The notes: a model not told the origin generated them from the sequence alone. Positions 34,341 to 42,799 are shown, counted from the first letter of the stretch. The stretch: DNA of 42,819 nucleotides from Trichocoleus sp. FACHB-40 (GCF_014695915.1 NZ_JACJPF010000067.1:1-42819), one strand, 5' to 3'. Translations and numbers: made by a program.

Positions 34341-34880
34341 TTAAACCTTTGCCTCCCATTCCTGCTTCAAGATGCCGTATACGAGGGTGTCGTGCCACTG
34401 TCCCCGGATGCTCACATTCTCTCGCAACCGACCTTCTTGGCTCATGCCAAGCTTCTGCGCCAATGACACCGCCCCTCTATTTTCAGCGATACAGTGTGCA
34501 TAAATGCGATGCAGGCCAATCTCTGTAAAGCCAAAGCGCAGTAGCAGGCGACCCATCTCAACCGGATAATTTCGACCCCAATGCTCAGGAGCCAATTCAC
34601 ACCCAATTTCTGCTTCTGGGGCATCGGGATGGCTCTTACGGATGCCGCAGTTACCAATCAGCTTATCCTGTTTTTGTAGAGCTATTGCCCACTGATACCT
34701 CCATCGGGGCTTCTCCTGCTGCCACTGGAGGAAGCGATTAACGAAGGCACGAGCGTCCGCCTCAGTGCACCCGGATGGATAAAAGCGTTGGTATGCACGG
34801 GTGGATTGATATGCTAAAACGGCTGGCCAGTCGGCTTCCGTAAATTCGCGCAGCAGCAGGCGATCAGTTTGAAGAAGCAT
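34341..34880 (-). CDS. GNAT acetyltransferase, RimJ/RimL type
   Basis: This 179-residue protein has the RimJ/RimL pattern: LQTDRLLLREFTEADWPAVLAY at the start, a central strand pair (WAIALQKQDKLIGNCGIRK), an acetyl-CoA region around ELAPEHWGRNYPVEMGRLLL, and the late HRIYAHCIAENRGAVSLAQKLGMSQEG. Members acetylate N-termini of ribosomal proteins, antibiotics or small molecules; the sequence does not say which. The gene stands alone, followed by a 10-bp-stem hairpin. Confidence 0.88.
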   Translation of the reverse strand: MLLQTDRLLLREFTEADWPAVLAYQSTRAYQRFYPSGCTEADARAFVNRFLQWQQEKPRWRYQWAIALQKQDKLIGNCGIRKSHPDAPEAEIGCELAPEHWGRNYPVEMGRLLLRFGFTEIGLHRIYAHCIAENRGAVSLAQKLGMSQEGRLRENVSIRGQWHDTLVYGILKQEWEAKV

Positions 34881-34983
34881 GACTAAATTCCGAAGTTAAA
34901 ACCAACTTCAACTTCAGTTTACCTGCCACCAATAACCTACGGCACGGCTCAACGCAGTAGGCAGGGGGCTAATTCTTATTTAT

Positions 34984-35060
34984 GCGATCGCAACCATGAA
35001 TAAGAGATAGCGATCACGCTTTGGGGATTGCGATCGCTTTTTTTGGTGTGTGGCGTAAGG
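34984..35060 (+). repeat. HIP1-bounded repeat, left copy
   Basis: The first part (34984-35019, GCGATCGCAACCATGAATAA...) matches 38100-38132. The second (from 35030, GCGATCGC followed by T7, then GGTGTGTGGCGTAA) matches 36968 onward. An AGCGATC...GCGATCGCT hairpin followed by T7 makes it look like a plus-strand terminator, but no plus-strand gene precedes it. Confidence 0.45.
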
Positions 35061-35087
35061 GCGATTGATACTGCTAGCTAACGAGGG

Positions 35088-35867
35088 TCAGAAACGCTGG
35101 AAATTCTCCACAAACTGTTTCCCGCATTCCTTACAGAGATAGCATTGCTTCCCCCTTCGATACCCGTTTTTAGATAACTGCTCCGATTGACAATGCGGAC
35201 ATTTCATTACTTTCATTACATCGCCCAGCCGACCGTCCCCTACATACGGCTCTAAATATGACACCAACAAGTCCTCAATCTGCTGCACCAACTGTTGACG
35301 ATGCTGTTGCTCTGGGTTGCGAAGTGCCGACAGAAGAACAGCATTACTGCTGTGGACGCAAACCTCTGCCAGTAGACTACATTGTGCTTTACTCAATGCC
35401 GAATTTCTTTGCTTTAAGAGACCAGCCATGAAGTCAATTGCTTCTTGAGTCATGCTTTCATCGATCGACTGGAAAATCTGGCGAGATATAAAAAACTGCA
35501 CAAACACCACCCGTGACACAGGCTGTTCAAACATCTGTGCGATCGCGCTGACCAATCCCTTAATCATCTGTCGGAGTGGTAATCGAACCATCTCTGGTGT
35601 ATCTGCGCTTGACCACAAGGCCTTAACCCGCTCGGTATGGCGTAATTCCATCGCATTAAAAATGGCAGCTTTATCGGGAAAAAACTGATACAAAGACCCA
35701 ATCGCCGTCCCCGCTTTGGCTGCAATTAGATGGGTGGTTGCCGCTTCATAGCCCACCTCGTCAAACACTGCCGCCGCTGCATCCAAGATTTTTTCGACCC
35801 GTTCTTTACCTCGCTGCTGTTTAGGTTGACGGCGCAGACTTCTTGACGAATGTGAATATTCTGTCAT
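35088..35867 (-). CDS. TetR-family regulator with C-terminal zinc ribbon
   Basis: This 259-residue protein has an N-terminal TetR helix-turn-helix (residues about 20-66: ILDAAAAVFDEVGYEAATT, GTAIGSLYQFFPDKAAIF) and a helical ligand domain to about residue 215. The extra C-terminus (about 220-259) is a zinc ribbon with two CxxC knuckles, CPHCQSEQLSKNGYRRG and CYLCKECGKQF. This is like the N-terminal InsA-type finger of IS1-family transposases. The zinc part begins with its own methionine, and may come from an insertion-sequence gene. The gene is divergent from the Rieske oxygenase, 52 bp apart, the usual layout for a TetR repressor and its target. Confidence 0.87.
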   Translation of the reverse strand: MTEYSHSSRSLRRQPKQQRGKERVEKILDAAAAVFDEVGYEAATTHLIAAKAGTAIGSLYQFFPDKAAIFNAMELRHTERVKALWSSADTPEMVRLPLRQMIKGLVSAIAQMFEQPVSRVVFVQFFISRQIFQSIDESMTQEAIDFMAGLLKQRNSALSKAQCSLLAEVCVHSSNAVLLSALRNPEQQHRQQLVQQIEDLLVSYLEPYVGDGRLGDVMKVMKCPHCQSEQLSKNGYRRGKQCYLCKECGKQFVENFQRF

Positions 35868-35919
35868 ATTCTAAAAACACGACGGATTTCTCACAATTTT
35901 ATCTCTACCGGAGAACATT
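35868..35919. promoter_or_regulatory. Divergent tetR/Rieske control region
   Basis: Only 52 bp separate the two starts. The palindrome GAATATTC lies just inside the tetR gene (35854 region) with a second ATATTC nearby, a possible operator. GGAG precedes the Rieske ATG. The operator role is inferred from layout. Confidence 0.4.
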
Positions 35920-36912
35920 ATGCAGTCTATGCTTTTCGGTGCGCCCTGGTTGTTGGCGCACAAGTCGATGTTGGTAGTGAACCAACCTCGGAGAATTTCT
36001 CTGTATGGTAATGATTATGTAATGTGGAAAGACGCTGCTGGAGCAATCCATGCCCTGCCCAATGCCTGTCCTCACATGGGAGCAATGTTGTCAGAAGGAT
36101 GGTGCGAAGCACGCATTGATGGTACGAGTACGGTCGTCTGCCCGTTTCATGCCTTGCCGTTTGATTCAGAAGGATGCACCGTTTTGCCGGGATCGGAAAA
36201 GAAAACGTTGCCTCAACTGAAACCTTTAGAGTTAAAAATTCAAGGAGATTTCATCTGGTCTTACGGCGGATACGAGGCGAAAGTGCCGATTCCCACTGTG
36301 CTGAATGAGATTGCAGATACCTACTACTTTGTCGGGCATACCGCAGATACAAGTGTAGAGACCGATTTGCTCACTATGTTGCTGAATATGCACGACTATA
36401 ATCACCAAAACGGTACTCACCGGGAATTATTCCGGGTTACTAATGTGGAATTTCATCAATTTATTGACAATGGGCATCATTCCCATGCGTTTTATGATAT
36501 GCCCACTGCCCCTTATAGCTTGGCAGAAAAGCTGAGAAAACTCGATTTATTCCTTCTCCCGACAACCATCAAAGCCCACCTGGAAAACCACTTCCCATCT
36601 CTGGTGATTTTTCATGGTGAAATGCCATTAGGTAAAGTAGTCCAGTGTCACATCTTTATCCCAGAAGCCGAGAACCGCACAAGGACTTACATTTTGCTAT
36701 TTGGTCAAGCCACGCACCCTGCCTTTAAGCTATTTGGCAGGACATATCTTAAGTTTGGCAAAGTGGTAGTCGATCAAGATGCTGATATTTTGGGTAAAAT
36801 TTATCCGAATACGCCTCAGAAAATTAAACTCAATAATGAGGTGGGTATGGACTGGGTGCGGCGCAATTTTCAAAGTTTCCCAAATGTTGTAGAACCTAAT
36901 CTTTCAAAGTAG
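35920..36912 (+). CDS. Rieske non-heme iron oxygenase
   Basis: This 330-residue protein has a Rieske [2Fe-2S] domain at the N-terminus (C50-P-H52 and C74-P-F-H77) and a catalytic domain with the mononuclear iron site: D159, H162 and H167 in NMHDYNHQNGTH. D287 in VVDQDADIL is the likely third ligand. It has no fused reductase, so it needs separate electron carriers; none is nearby. The family demethylates, hydroxylates or desaturates aromatic compounds, sterols or pigments. The adjacent TetR protein is the likely repressor, which suggests an inducible, catabolic or detoxifying role. A HIP1-T6 hairpin follows at 36961-36985. Confidence 0.88.
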   Translation: MQSMLFGAPWLLAHKSMLVVNQPRRISLYGNDYVMWKDAAGAIHALPNACPHMGAMLSEGWCEARIDGTSTVVCPFHALPFDSEGCTVLPGSEKKTLPQLKPLELKIQGDFIWSYGGYEAKVPIPTVLNEIADTYYFVGHTADTSVETDLLTMLLNMHDYNHQNGTHRELFRVTNVEFHQFIDNGHHSHAFYDMPTAPYSLAEKLRKLDLFLLPTTIKAHLENHFPSLVIFHGEMPLGKVVQCHIFIPEAENRTRTYILLFGQATHPAFKLFGRTYLKFGKVVVDQDADILGKIYPNTPQKIKLNNEVGMDWVRRNFQSFPNVVEPNLSK

Positions 36913-36960
36913 ACGGCGCATAGCTCTTCAATATTATGGTAGCTGTTCGTTTCAGCATCA

Positions 36961-36985
36961 CCCCATAGCGATCGCTTTTTTGGGG
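36961..36985 (+). terminator. Probable terminator of the Rieske gene
   Basis: CCCCA and TGGGG enclose AGCGATCGCT and a T6 run, which can fold as a hairpin 49 bp after the Rieske stop. The same element begins the repeat matching 35030 onward. HIP1 with a T-run is common in cyanobacteria, so the call is moderate. Confidence 0.4.
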
Positions 36986-37102
36986 TATGGAGTAAATGGA
37001 AACTAATACTGCTACTGAACGGTGGTCAGAACTGGCGGAATGGGCGATCTCCAACAACCCGCCTCATCTGCGGCAGATATCTTTTCACTCTAAATTGATA
37101 AA

Positions 37103-37957
37103 TCACGTTCCGTCAGGTGCAGGCGAAGTGTTAGACTGGTGGCAATCGAGAGCTAGCATCCCATTCTTGGCAAATACACTGAAACCATCCAAAAATTCGA
37201 TGGCTGCTTCATTCTCCGCATGAGGTTGATTTTGCTCATCAAGCAGCACTTTATGTGGACGTTGACAGGTGAAACAGAAATCTTGAAATAAAAATGTCCA
37301 ACCACACTCAGAAACGTATGTTCTGAGTGTGTGCCATAAGTCTTCTTCTATGAAGCATCCTAGCTCAGAGGTGCAGAAATCTAGCAATCCACAAATACTA
37401 CATTCTGTATCTGGTGAAACCAAACCTGTTGTCAAATAGAACCAAAATTGCTCAATTTGCCTTTGATGATTGGGTTTACCGGATTTCCAGATTAAAGATA
37501 ATTTTTCACTATCGCGTAGGCTTAAACGTATCACGCTATTGAGCGGGGACGAGAAGCTAAATTGTTTATGCAAACTGTTCCATAGCTCAATATCGAACTG
37601 CTGTCCCACAAGTTCAATCAGCGGATAAACAATATGTCTACGAAAAGAATCACGAAAAAATCCATGTTTGATTAATTGATTTTTAACTTTTCTAATGATG
37701 TTGTTCAGCTTACGTTGATTGAATAAGTTTGCAGCCGGATGAATATGGGTTATAAAGCTGAGGTTAGCTAGACTACGCGGACTGTCAAAATAGTATATGT
37801 CCGGTATTTCTGCGTTTGATATTTTCTGGTAAACTGCCTCAATTGCGGAAAAGGCTCTTATCTTATCAACTGGCTGGGTTGAGATTGCCATTGAATACCA
37901 CTTCATTCGATAGTCAGCAATCAGAGCTTTTTTTTGTGCTGTCAATTCAGAAATCAT
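37103..37957 (-). CDS. DUF6745-like protein, shortened at the C-terminus
   Basis: This 284-residue protein resembles the DUF6745 type. It has an N-terminal WYSMAISTQPVDKIRAFSAIEAVYQK, an IYYFDSPRSLANLSF strand, aromatic-rich helices, and a late section (CFTCQRPHKVLLDEQNQPH, AIEFLDGFSVFAKNGM) that in the family continues beyond that point. Here it ends after a different short tail (DCHQSNTSPAPDGT), so the end may have been lost or replaced. Two CxxC pairs (CSICGLLDFC, CFTC) may bind a metal. The role of the family is unknown. The tail overlaps an opposite-strand frame starting at 36996. Confidence 0.6.
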   Translation of the reverse strand: MISELTAQKKALIADYRMKWYSMAISTQPVDKIRAFSAIEAVYQKISNAEIPDIYYFDSPRSLANLSFITHIHPAANLFNQRKLNNIIRKVKNQLIKHGFFRDSFRRHIVYPLIELVGQQFDIELWNSLHKQFSFSSPLNSVIRLSLRDSEKLSLIWKSGKPNHQRQIEQFWFYLTTGLVSPDTECSICGLLDFCTSELGCFIEEDLWHTLRTYVSECGWTFLFQDFCFTCQRPHKVLLDEQNQPHAENEAAIEFLDGFSVFAKNGMLALDCHQSNTSPAPDGT

Positions 37958-38099
37958 TGATATCCCTTAGCGAACTTAAATGGTCTGAAAGCTTACTTTT
38001 ATCTACAAAATTCTCACTCTAACTATTAACTATAGCCCCATTGCAGTATAAGATTTCTTATAGGTATAAACTACCCCTCTAAATAGCGGAAGTCTAAAG

Positions 38100-38134
38100 G
38101 CGATCGCAACTATGAATAAAGAAAGCGATCGCTT
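38100..38134 (+). repeat. HIP1-bounded repeat, right copy
   Basis: GCGATCGCAACTATGAATAAAGA-AGCGATCGC matches the element at 34984-35019, with the same order of two HIP1 sites. It lies just after the metallopeptidase gene's 3' end. Together with 36968 it forms a set of three related spots around the tetR/Rieske/DUF6745 genes. Confidence 0.5.
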
Positions 38135-38162
38135 CCTACTATAATTCCAACACCATATTTTG

Positions 38163-39026
38163 CTAGGGATTTGCTGCTGCAAAGGTATTGCATTGTGCAG
38201 GATCTCCCGTCTGAATCCCCCGCTTGAACCAGCGGACTCGCTGCGCTGAACTACCGTGAGTAAAAGAATCCGGGACAACATGCCCTTTGGACTGACTCTG
38301 CAAGCGATCATCGCCAATACTGCTAGCAGCATTCAGCGCCTCTTCAACGTCGCCTTCCTCCAGAATTTGCCGGGAGCGATTAGCATGATGCGCCCAGATG
38401 CCAGCAAAACAGTCTGCTTGTAACTCCAACCGGACTGAAAGTTGATTCGCCTCAGCGCGGCTAGCTTGACGCTGTAATGTCCGAACTTTACTCGAAATTC
38501 CCATTAAATTCTGCACATGATGCCCAACCTCGTGAGCAATTACATACGCCTGGGCAAAGTCTCCGGGTGCGTTGAGCTTATACTTCAAATCCTGATAAAA
38601 ACTTAAGTCAATATAGACTTTTTGATCGGCGGGGCAATAAAACGGCCCAACAGCAGAACTTGCAGAACCACAAGCCGACTGTACCGAATTTGAGAAAAGA
38701 ACTAACTTAGGCTCGACATAGTTTTCTCCGTTTTGGCGAAACAGGGTACCCCATGTATCTTCTGTATCCGCCAAGACAACGGAAACGAAATCAGCCATGC
38801 GATCGTTCGCAGCAGATGATTGTGTTCGAGGAGACTGGGAAGAAGTGCGATCGCTTGGCGCTGGTTCTTGTCCTTGTTGCAACACTGCACCGGGATCGCC
38901 CCCCAAGAGGGCAACAATTACTGCCAGAAGGATTGTCCCAATCCCGCCCCCTACCACAGGCCCGGAAACCCCACCCCCGCGTCTGTCCTCAACGTTGCTG
39001 CTTTTCCGACCGAATTCCCAGCGCAT
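38163..39026 (-). CDS. ypfJ: Neutral zinc metallopeptidase, YpfJ type
   Basis: This 287-residue protein fits the YpfJ/neutral zinc metallopeptidase family. It has the N-terminal motif RWEFGRKSSNVEDRRGGG, a membrane helix at about 25-45 (VVGGGIGTILLAVIVALLGG), a low-complexity linker, and a peptidase domain with HEVGHHVQNLMG (the HExxH zinc site) and CFAGIWAHHANRSR with the following glutamate/aspartate ligand region. It is single-pass and faces the periplasm. Its substrate is unknown. Length is normal for the family. No operon partner is visible. Confidence 0.9.
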   Translation of the reverse strand: MRWEFGRKSSNVEDRRGGGVSGPVVGGGIGTILLAVIVALLGGDPGAVLQQGQEPAPSDRTSSQSPRTQSSAANDRMADFVSVVLADTEDTWGTLFRQNGENYVEPKLVLFSNSVQSACGSASSAVGPFYCPADQKVYIDLSFYQDLKYKLNAPGDFAQAYVIAHEVGHHVQNLMGISSKVRTLQRQASRAEANQLSVRLELQADCFAGIWAHHANRSRQILEEGDVEEALNAASSIGDDRLQSQSKGHVVPDSFTHGSSAQRVRWFKRGIQTGDPAQCNTFAAANP

Positions 39027-39208
39027 AGCTTCAAGTCTCCAAACTACTCAACCCAGGAGAAGTAAGTAAAGTGCTATTTCACCTTACCCAGACTTTCCAC
39101 AACCCACTACAAATATTAGCGATCGCCTTCTTCTAGATCCTCTACCAGAGGGACGGCGCTGATTTATAGACGATCCTTCTTAGGGAAGGCTATCTCATGG
39201 TCAAACAG

Positions 39209-39235
39209 TAGGGGCATGGCACTGCCATGCCCCTA
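39209..39235. repeat. Dispersed palindrome between metallopeptidase and HPP genes
   Basis: TAGGGGCATGGCA and TGCCATGCCCCTA are exact inverted arms around one base. It shares the TGCCATGCC word with the loop of the hairpin at 27453-27485. It could act as a terminator for the HPP gene, which ends at 39327 on the minus strand. Confidence 0.55.
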
Positions 39236-39326
39236 GACAAGGAATAGGAGGTTAATAAATCCACGCTCCTTATGCTTAATTAACCCTAAGCTCTACCAGT
39301 CTTTGTATAGTTTACGTTCAGACAGC

Positions 39327-39923
39327 TCAGAACCAGTGCTTAGGATACGTCCTGTCTTGAGCAAGATTGTTAAAAACTACTGCACAGAGTAGCAAAATAA
39401 TAGAACCTTCAAGTGTCGGGGTTAGCAGAAACTGCCACTGTGCCTTCGTCATCATTATGACTAATGCAACAGCTCCCGAAGGTGGATGCAATGTCCCAGT
39501 GAACTGCATCATGCCAATAGCAGTTGCCACAGCCATTCCCATCGCCCAGGGTTCCGCACCGAAAAGATGCAAAATCGTTAAGCTAACTAGAGCAGCTATA
39601 AAATTACGGCCAATTACATTACGCGGTTGTGCCAAGGGACTATCAGGTACGCCAAAAATCAAGACGCTGGTGGCACCAAAGGGAGCCATTAGTAGAGGAG
39701 CGCCAGTTTTCACTGATAAATAAGCTGTGGCTGCAATGCCGATGAAACTACCCAGCGAACTCCACAGAATATGCCTATGATCGGGTCTCTCTAAAGGAAC
39801 TGCACGTTTACTACCGCGTATTTTTAAGCAGTAATTGTCTACTCTCAAGCGAATGCTTGCGTAATTTAATTGAGGGAGAATTGTACGATAATTTCGTCCT
39901 TTAGGCAGATAGCTTTTCATCAA
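39327..39923 (-). CDS. HPP-family membrane protein
   Basis: This 198-residue protein has the HPP signature in TLHPPSGAVALV, where the family name arises, and four or five membrane helices: the first near 52-72, GAPLLMAPFGATSVLIFG, NFIAALVSLTILHLFG, MGMAVATAIGMMQFTG and the last near 165-185 (EGSIILLLCAVVFNN). The first 40 residues are basic and cytoplasmic. Some HPP proteins are nitrite transporters of plastids and cyanobacteria, but the function of this copy cannot be told. It is a single gene with a repeat downstream. Confidence 0.87.
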   Translation of the reverse strand: MMKSYLPKGRNYRTILPQLNYASIRLRVDNYCLKIRGSKRAVPLERPDHRHILWSSLGSFIGIAATAYLSVKTGAPLLMAPFGATSVLIFGVPDSPLAQPRNVIGRNFIAALVSLTILHLFGAEPWAMGMAVATAIGMMQFTGTLHPPSGAVALVIMMTKAQWQFLLTPTLEGSIILLLCAVVFNNLAQDRTYPKHWF

Positions 39924-40404
39924 TTTTTTAGTTTTAACAGATAGTAAAATTAGAAAAATTAGTCATGAAAAATTACTCTGCTCAGCTTGGAAATATATCT
40001 GAAAATTTGCAAGCTATGGCAAGGTGAATATCTAAATTTTGCAATTCAACTGTATTGCTATAAAAACGTTAAATGCTGTTATTCAATCTACGGAAAGAAG
40101 GTATAGATGCCATGATTCGCTTTCATACAAGCAGAAGGATGACAAAAACCCATTTAACATGAAAAATATTCTCCCGCGTTAACAAATGTCATGAAATCTT
40201 AACAATATAATTAACATTATCTTTTCCTCGCTCAAAATGAAACCTCTAATTCATAAGAATAAGCAATCTAAGTAATCAGCTTTATTGATAGGTTGAGAGC
40301 AAAAAGCGATCGCTTGCTTCATTCACGCAAGTGATCGCTCGTATCGGTGGATTTTGACTGCATGGAGGCAAAGCGTGCGATCGCTTGCTTAAAAGATTGC
40401 CAGG
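39924..40404. other. Gene-free region
   Basis: About 480 AT-rich bp lie between the HPP gene start and the glycoside hydrolase end. Only very short frames are seen, none supported. The right end holds the terminator at 40300-40339; the left end should hold the HPP promoter. Confidence 0.5.
40300..40339 (-). terminator. Rho-independent terminator of the GHL10 gene
   Basis: On the minus strand, AGCGATCACTTGC pairs with GCAAGCGATCGCT (one G-T-type mismatch) around a 9-base loop, and TTTTT follows directly. It lies 66 bp after the GHL10 stop, which fits a transcription end. Confidence 0.7.
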
Positions 40405-41658
40405 TTATCTATTTGCAAAGCGGGAAGCCGGGAAGTTGAAGAGACTTTGAAAATTAGATTGCCGTTCCGCTATGGGTTCTGGTGCATCGTCCCAAAGGCT
40501 TTCATAATAGAAGAAAGTTACACCCAAACCGCGATCGCGAGCTGCTCGCACTTTAGCCTGAATTAGTTGCATCGAAACACGCTTCCTTCTTAAGCCTGTG
40601 AGGACACCAACTCCAGTGGGAATTTTTTGTTGCACTTCTTGAATTTCCGGGCGGATGAGCTGGTCAAGAAAACTTTGCAGATCGGGACGATAAACTTGCA
40701 CAATTAACTCATCCACGATATCTTTTCGCACCCAAGTCAGCCAATCTTGCAGATAAGTATTGTAAGCGGTAACGTAGGGATTAGGAGCAACGGAGAAAAT
40801 GGCGTTGGGTTTTCTCTCTTTTACAGCTTTATTGAGCTGTGTCATGAATGCCGTGATTTTATCTGCACGCCAGCGCACCCATGCAGGATCTTTAGGATTG
40901 GAAGGCGCATCTTTCTTGGTTTCCTGTTTGTACAAAGCAAGCGTGTAGCGATCGTAGCCAAATTCATTGGGCAAACTGGTGTGATCGTCAAACTGAATAC
41001 CATCGGCATCATATTTAGTGACGACTTCCAGCACCAGATCGGTGATGAACTGCTGCACCTCTGGATGGAAGGGATTGAGCCAAACAACCTCACCCGCAGC
41101 GCCAATCCAAGTTTGGCTACCATCCCGCCGTTGCGTAATCCAATTAGGATGATTTGATGTCAGTTCCGACATCGGGGGAGCCATGAAACCAAACTCAAAC
41201 CAGGGAATCGCTAGCAAGCCTTGGCGATGGGCTTGGGCAATCAAGTCAGCGATGATATCTTGTCCTTGTAAACCTTTGCTGACAAAAGATTGAATACCTT
41301 CCCGTTGTGCTATGGCACTCTCGTAAAGCGTATAGCCAGAATTCCACACTACAGGATAGATCGTGTTGAAGTTTAGCTGCGCCAGTTGACTTACAGCATT
41401 TTGCAGTTTGGGGCGATCTCTGAGGATTTTAGTGTCATTGTTGGTCATCCAAACGCCGCGGATTTCCTGAAAATGTTTCTGAGGGGTGGCTTCTGGTATT
41501 GGGCTTTCCTCGATTGCTTCTGGTTCTGGCATTGGACTTTGCGCGATCGCAGAGATGGGGTGGCCAGCCAGCAATACTGCGATGAATGATGCCAGAAACA
41601 GTAACAAGAGATACTTGAGCGATCGCCACCAACCTCTAGGGATGAAATGCAATTTCAT
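40405..41658 (-). CDS. Secreted GHL10-type glycoside hydrolase
   Basis: This 417-residue protein starts with a signal peptide: basic (MKLHFIPRGWWR), hydrophobic (YLLLLFLASFIAVLLAG), then likely cleavage near AIAQS, and a proline/glutamate-rich linker. The catalytic region is a TIM-barrel of the GHL10 (DUF187) type: EIRGVWMTNNDTKIL, LNFNTIYPVVWNSGY, a PWFEFGF acidic strand, and YDADGIQFDDHTSLP with further acidic residues. In Escherichia coli a member (DigH) cleaves denuded peptidoglycan; this protein may act on the cell wall or septum. The protein is common in cyanobacteria. A strong terminator follows. Confidence 0.85.
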   Translation of the reverse strand: MKLHFIPRGWWRSLKYLLLLFLASFIAVLLAGHPISAIAQSPMPEPEAIEESPIPEATPQKHFQEIRGVWMTNNDTKILRDRPKLQNAVSQLAQLNFNTIYPVVWNSGYTLYESAIAQREGIQSFVSKGLQGQDIIADLIAQAHRQGLLAIPWFEFGFMAPPMSELTSNHPNWITQRRDGSQTWIGAAGEVVWLNPFHPEVQQFITDLVLEVVTKYDADGIQFDDHTSLPNEFGYDRYTLALYKQETKKDAPSNPKDPAWVRWRADKITAFMTQLNKAVKERKPNAIFSVAPNPYVTAYNTYLQDWLTWVRKDIVDELIVQVYRPDLQSFLDQLIRPEIQEVQQKIPTGVGVLTGLRRKRVSMQLIQAKVRAARDRGLGVTFFYYESLWDDAPEPIAERQSNFQSLFNFPASRFANR

Positions 41659-42084
41659 AAGTTTGAATGTATAAGTGAGCTACCCGATCGCTTAGCCTGG
41701 TGATGAAATTAACGATTAATAGTCTACAGCTATTTATATATACTAAAAAGTTGATTATTAACAGGAATCATTCAATCAGTAATCTGGAATTGTTGTATTA
41801 GGAAAACTGAGGCATCAATGTATTTTAAGTAGAATTACGGACTAGCTTAATTGAAACTGAGGATTAGCTATCGTAAGGTCGTCAAAACGGTGTTGTTGGT
41901 TGCAGATGAATAATTTACCCAGATTGCAGATGCACAAAGCGAACTTCTCTCGCGTAAGTGCGATCGCGAAGCGCCGACCTGTCGGTTCGCGCTATTGCTT
42001 CATAAGCCTGTCTTGCTCTAGGGCGCATAAAATAAGGGTAAAGGCTATTCAGGTTAGCTTAGGCAGAGTAATAAGGAGCCAGAA
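41659..42084. other. Gene-free region with a short palindrome
   Basis: About 425 bp lie between the hydrolase start and the small gene at 42085. They hold AT-rich promoter-like sequence and a dispersed palindrome (41965-41991, CGCGAA...TTCGCG around CCGAC/GTCGG). No supported coding frame is seen. Confidence 0.5.
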
Positions 42085-42300
42085 ATGAATTTAGCAGAGT
42101 TAGTGCCGATGGTGCGACAACTTTCTGCACCCGATAAACTTAAGTTGATCCGTATCCTGGCGGAAGAGTTAGATACTAATGAGGATATTTCTCCTTTAGA
42201 ACCTTACAAGGTTTATTATTTGCCAACTCCTTATGAGGCTTTTGGTGCGGGTGAGACATTGATGCAAGCAATGCACTCAGCTGATAATGAGGGTGATTGA
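42085..42300 (+). CDS. Small helical protein preceding a retropepsin-like gene
   Basis: This 71-residue protein begins with the helical, hydrophobic pattern LAELVPMVRQLSAPDKLKLI, typical of small cyanobacterial antitoxin-like or linker proteins, followed by EELDTNEDISPLEPYKVYYL and a short acidic end. AAGGAG precedes the ATG with a good spacer. The stop lies 5 bp before the likely start of the next gene, so the two are co-translated. I cannot name a function; an antitoxin or chaperone for the protease is one possibility. Confidence 0.65.
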   Translation: MNLAELVPMVRQLSAPDKLKLIRILAEELDTNEDISPLEPYKVYYLPTPYEAFGAGETLMQAMHSADNEGD

Positions 42301-42305
42301 ACAGG

Positions 42306-42749
42306 ATGCGCTTCAAATACTCTACATCTGACTCATCTCAAAATGAGTTTGATACTTTGCCACGCATTCCCCTGTTCCTTCGCAACAATGACCAAACTGT
42401 TGAAGTTGTTGGATTGGTCGATAGTGGTGCAACTGTGAATGTATTGCCCTACGATATTGGCATCCAACTTGGCGGAGGTTGGGACGAACGCAGAGCGATT
42501 ATTCGGTTAGCAGGTAATCTTGGTAATCAACCAGCAATGCCACTATTTGCAATGGGTGAGATCGGAGAGTTTGCTCCTGTGCGGTTAGCATTTGCCTGGG
42601 TCAAGAGTAATCAGGTGCCACTGATTCTTGGACAGACTAACTTTTTTATGGAATTTGATATTTGCTTTTATCGTTCCAAGCTTGAGTTTGAGATACAACC
42701 GCGATCGGGAGCATCCCGGTTTTGTAAAACTACTATCAAGAGAGGATAA
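42306..42749 (+). CDS. Retropepsin-like aspartic protease
   Basis: This 147-residue protein from the ATG at 42306 (an overlapping TTG at 42297 is possible) has the aspartic protease motif VGLVDSGATVNVLP, the DSGA form of DTGA. It has an IPLFLRNNDQTVEV strand ahead of the motif, and a later hydrophobic strand with ILGQTNFFMEF. The single catalytic aspartate means it must act as a dimer, like retroviral and Ddi1-type proteases. It has no signal peptide. Its substrate and any self-processing are unknown; the small upstream protein is the likely partner. Confidence 0.72.
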   Translation: MRFKYSTSDSSQNEFDTLPRIPLFLRNNDQTVEVVGLVDSGATVNVLPYDIGIQLGGGWDERRAIIRLAGNLGNQPAMPLFAMGEIGEFAPVRLAFAWVKSNQVPLILGQTNFFMEFDICFYRSKLEFEIQPRSGASRFCKTTIKRG

Positions 42750-42799
42750 TAGGTAGAGCGTCAACAGAAGTGTGAACTGCATTCGTAGGAGGAGCGGCT

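Noticed and set aside
36996-37223. Plus-strand frame of 75 codons starting METNTATERW
   Set aside because: Its second half overlaps the end of the minus-strand DUF6745-like gene, its ribosome-site spacing is too short, and its start lies inside the repeat that also occurs at 35030. I treat it as a by-product of the repeat.
40110-40162. Short frames after an AAGAAGG site in the gap before the GHL10 gene
   Set aside because: They are three and about sixteen codons long in AT-rich sequence, with nothing else in support.
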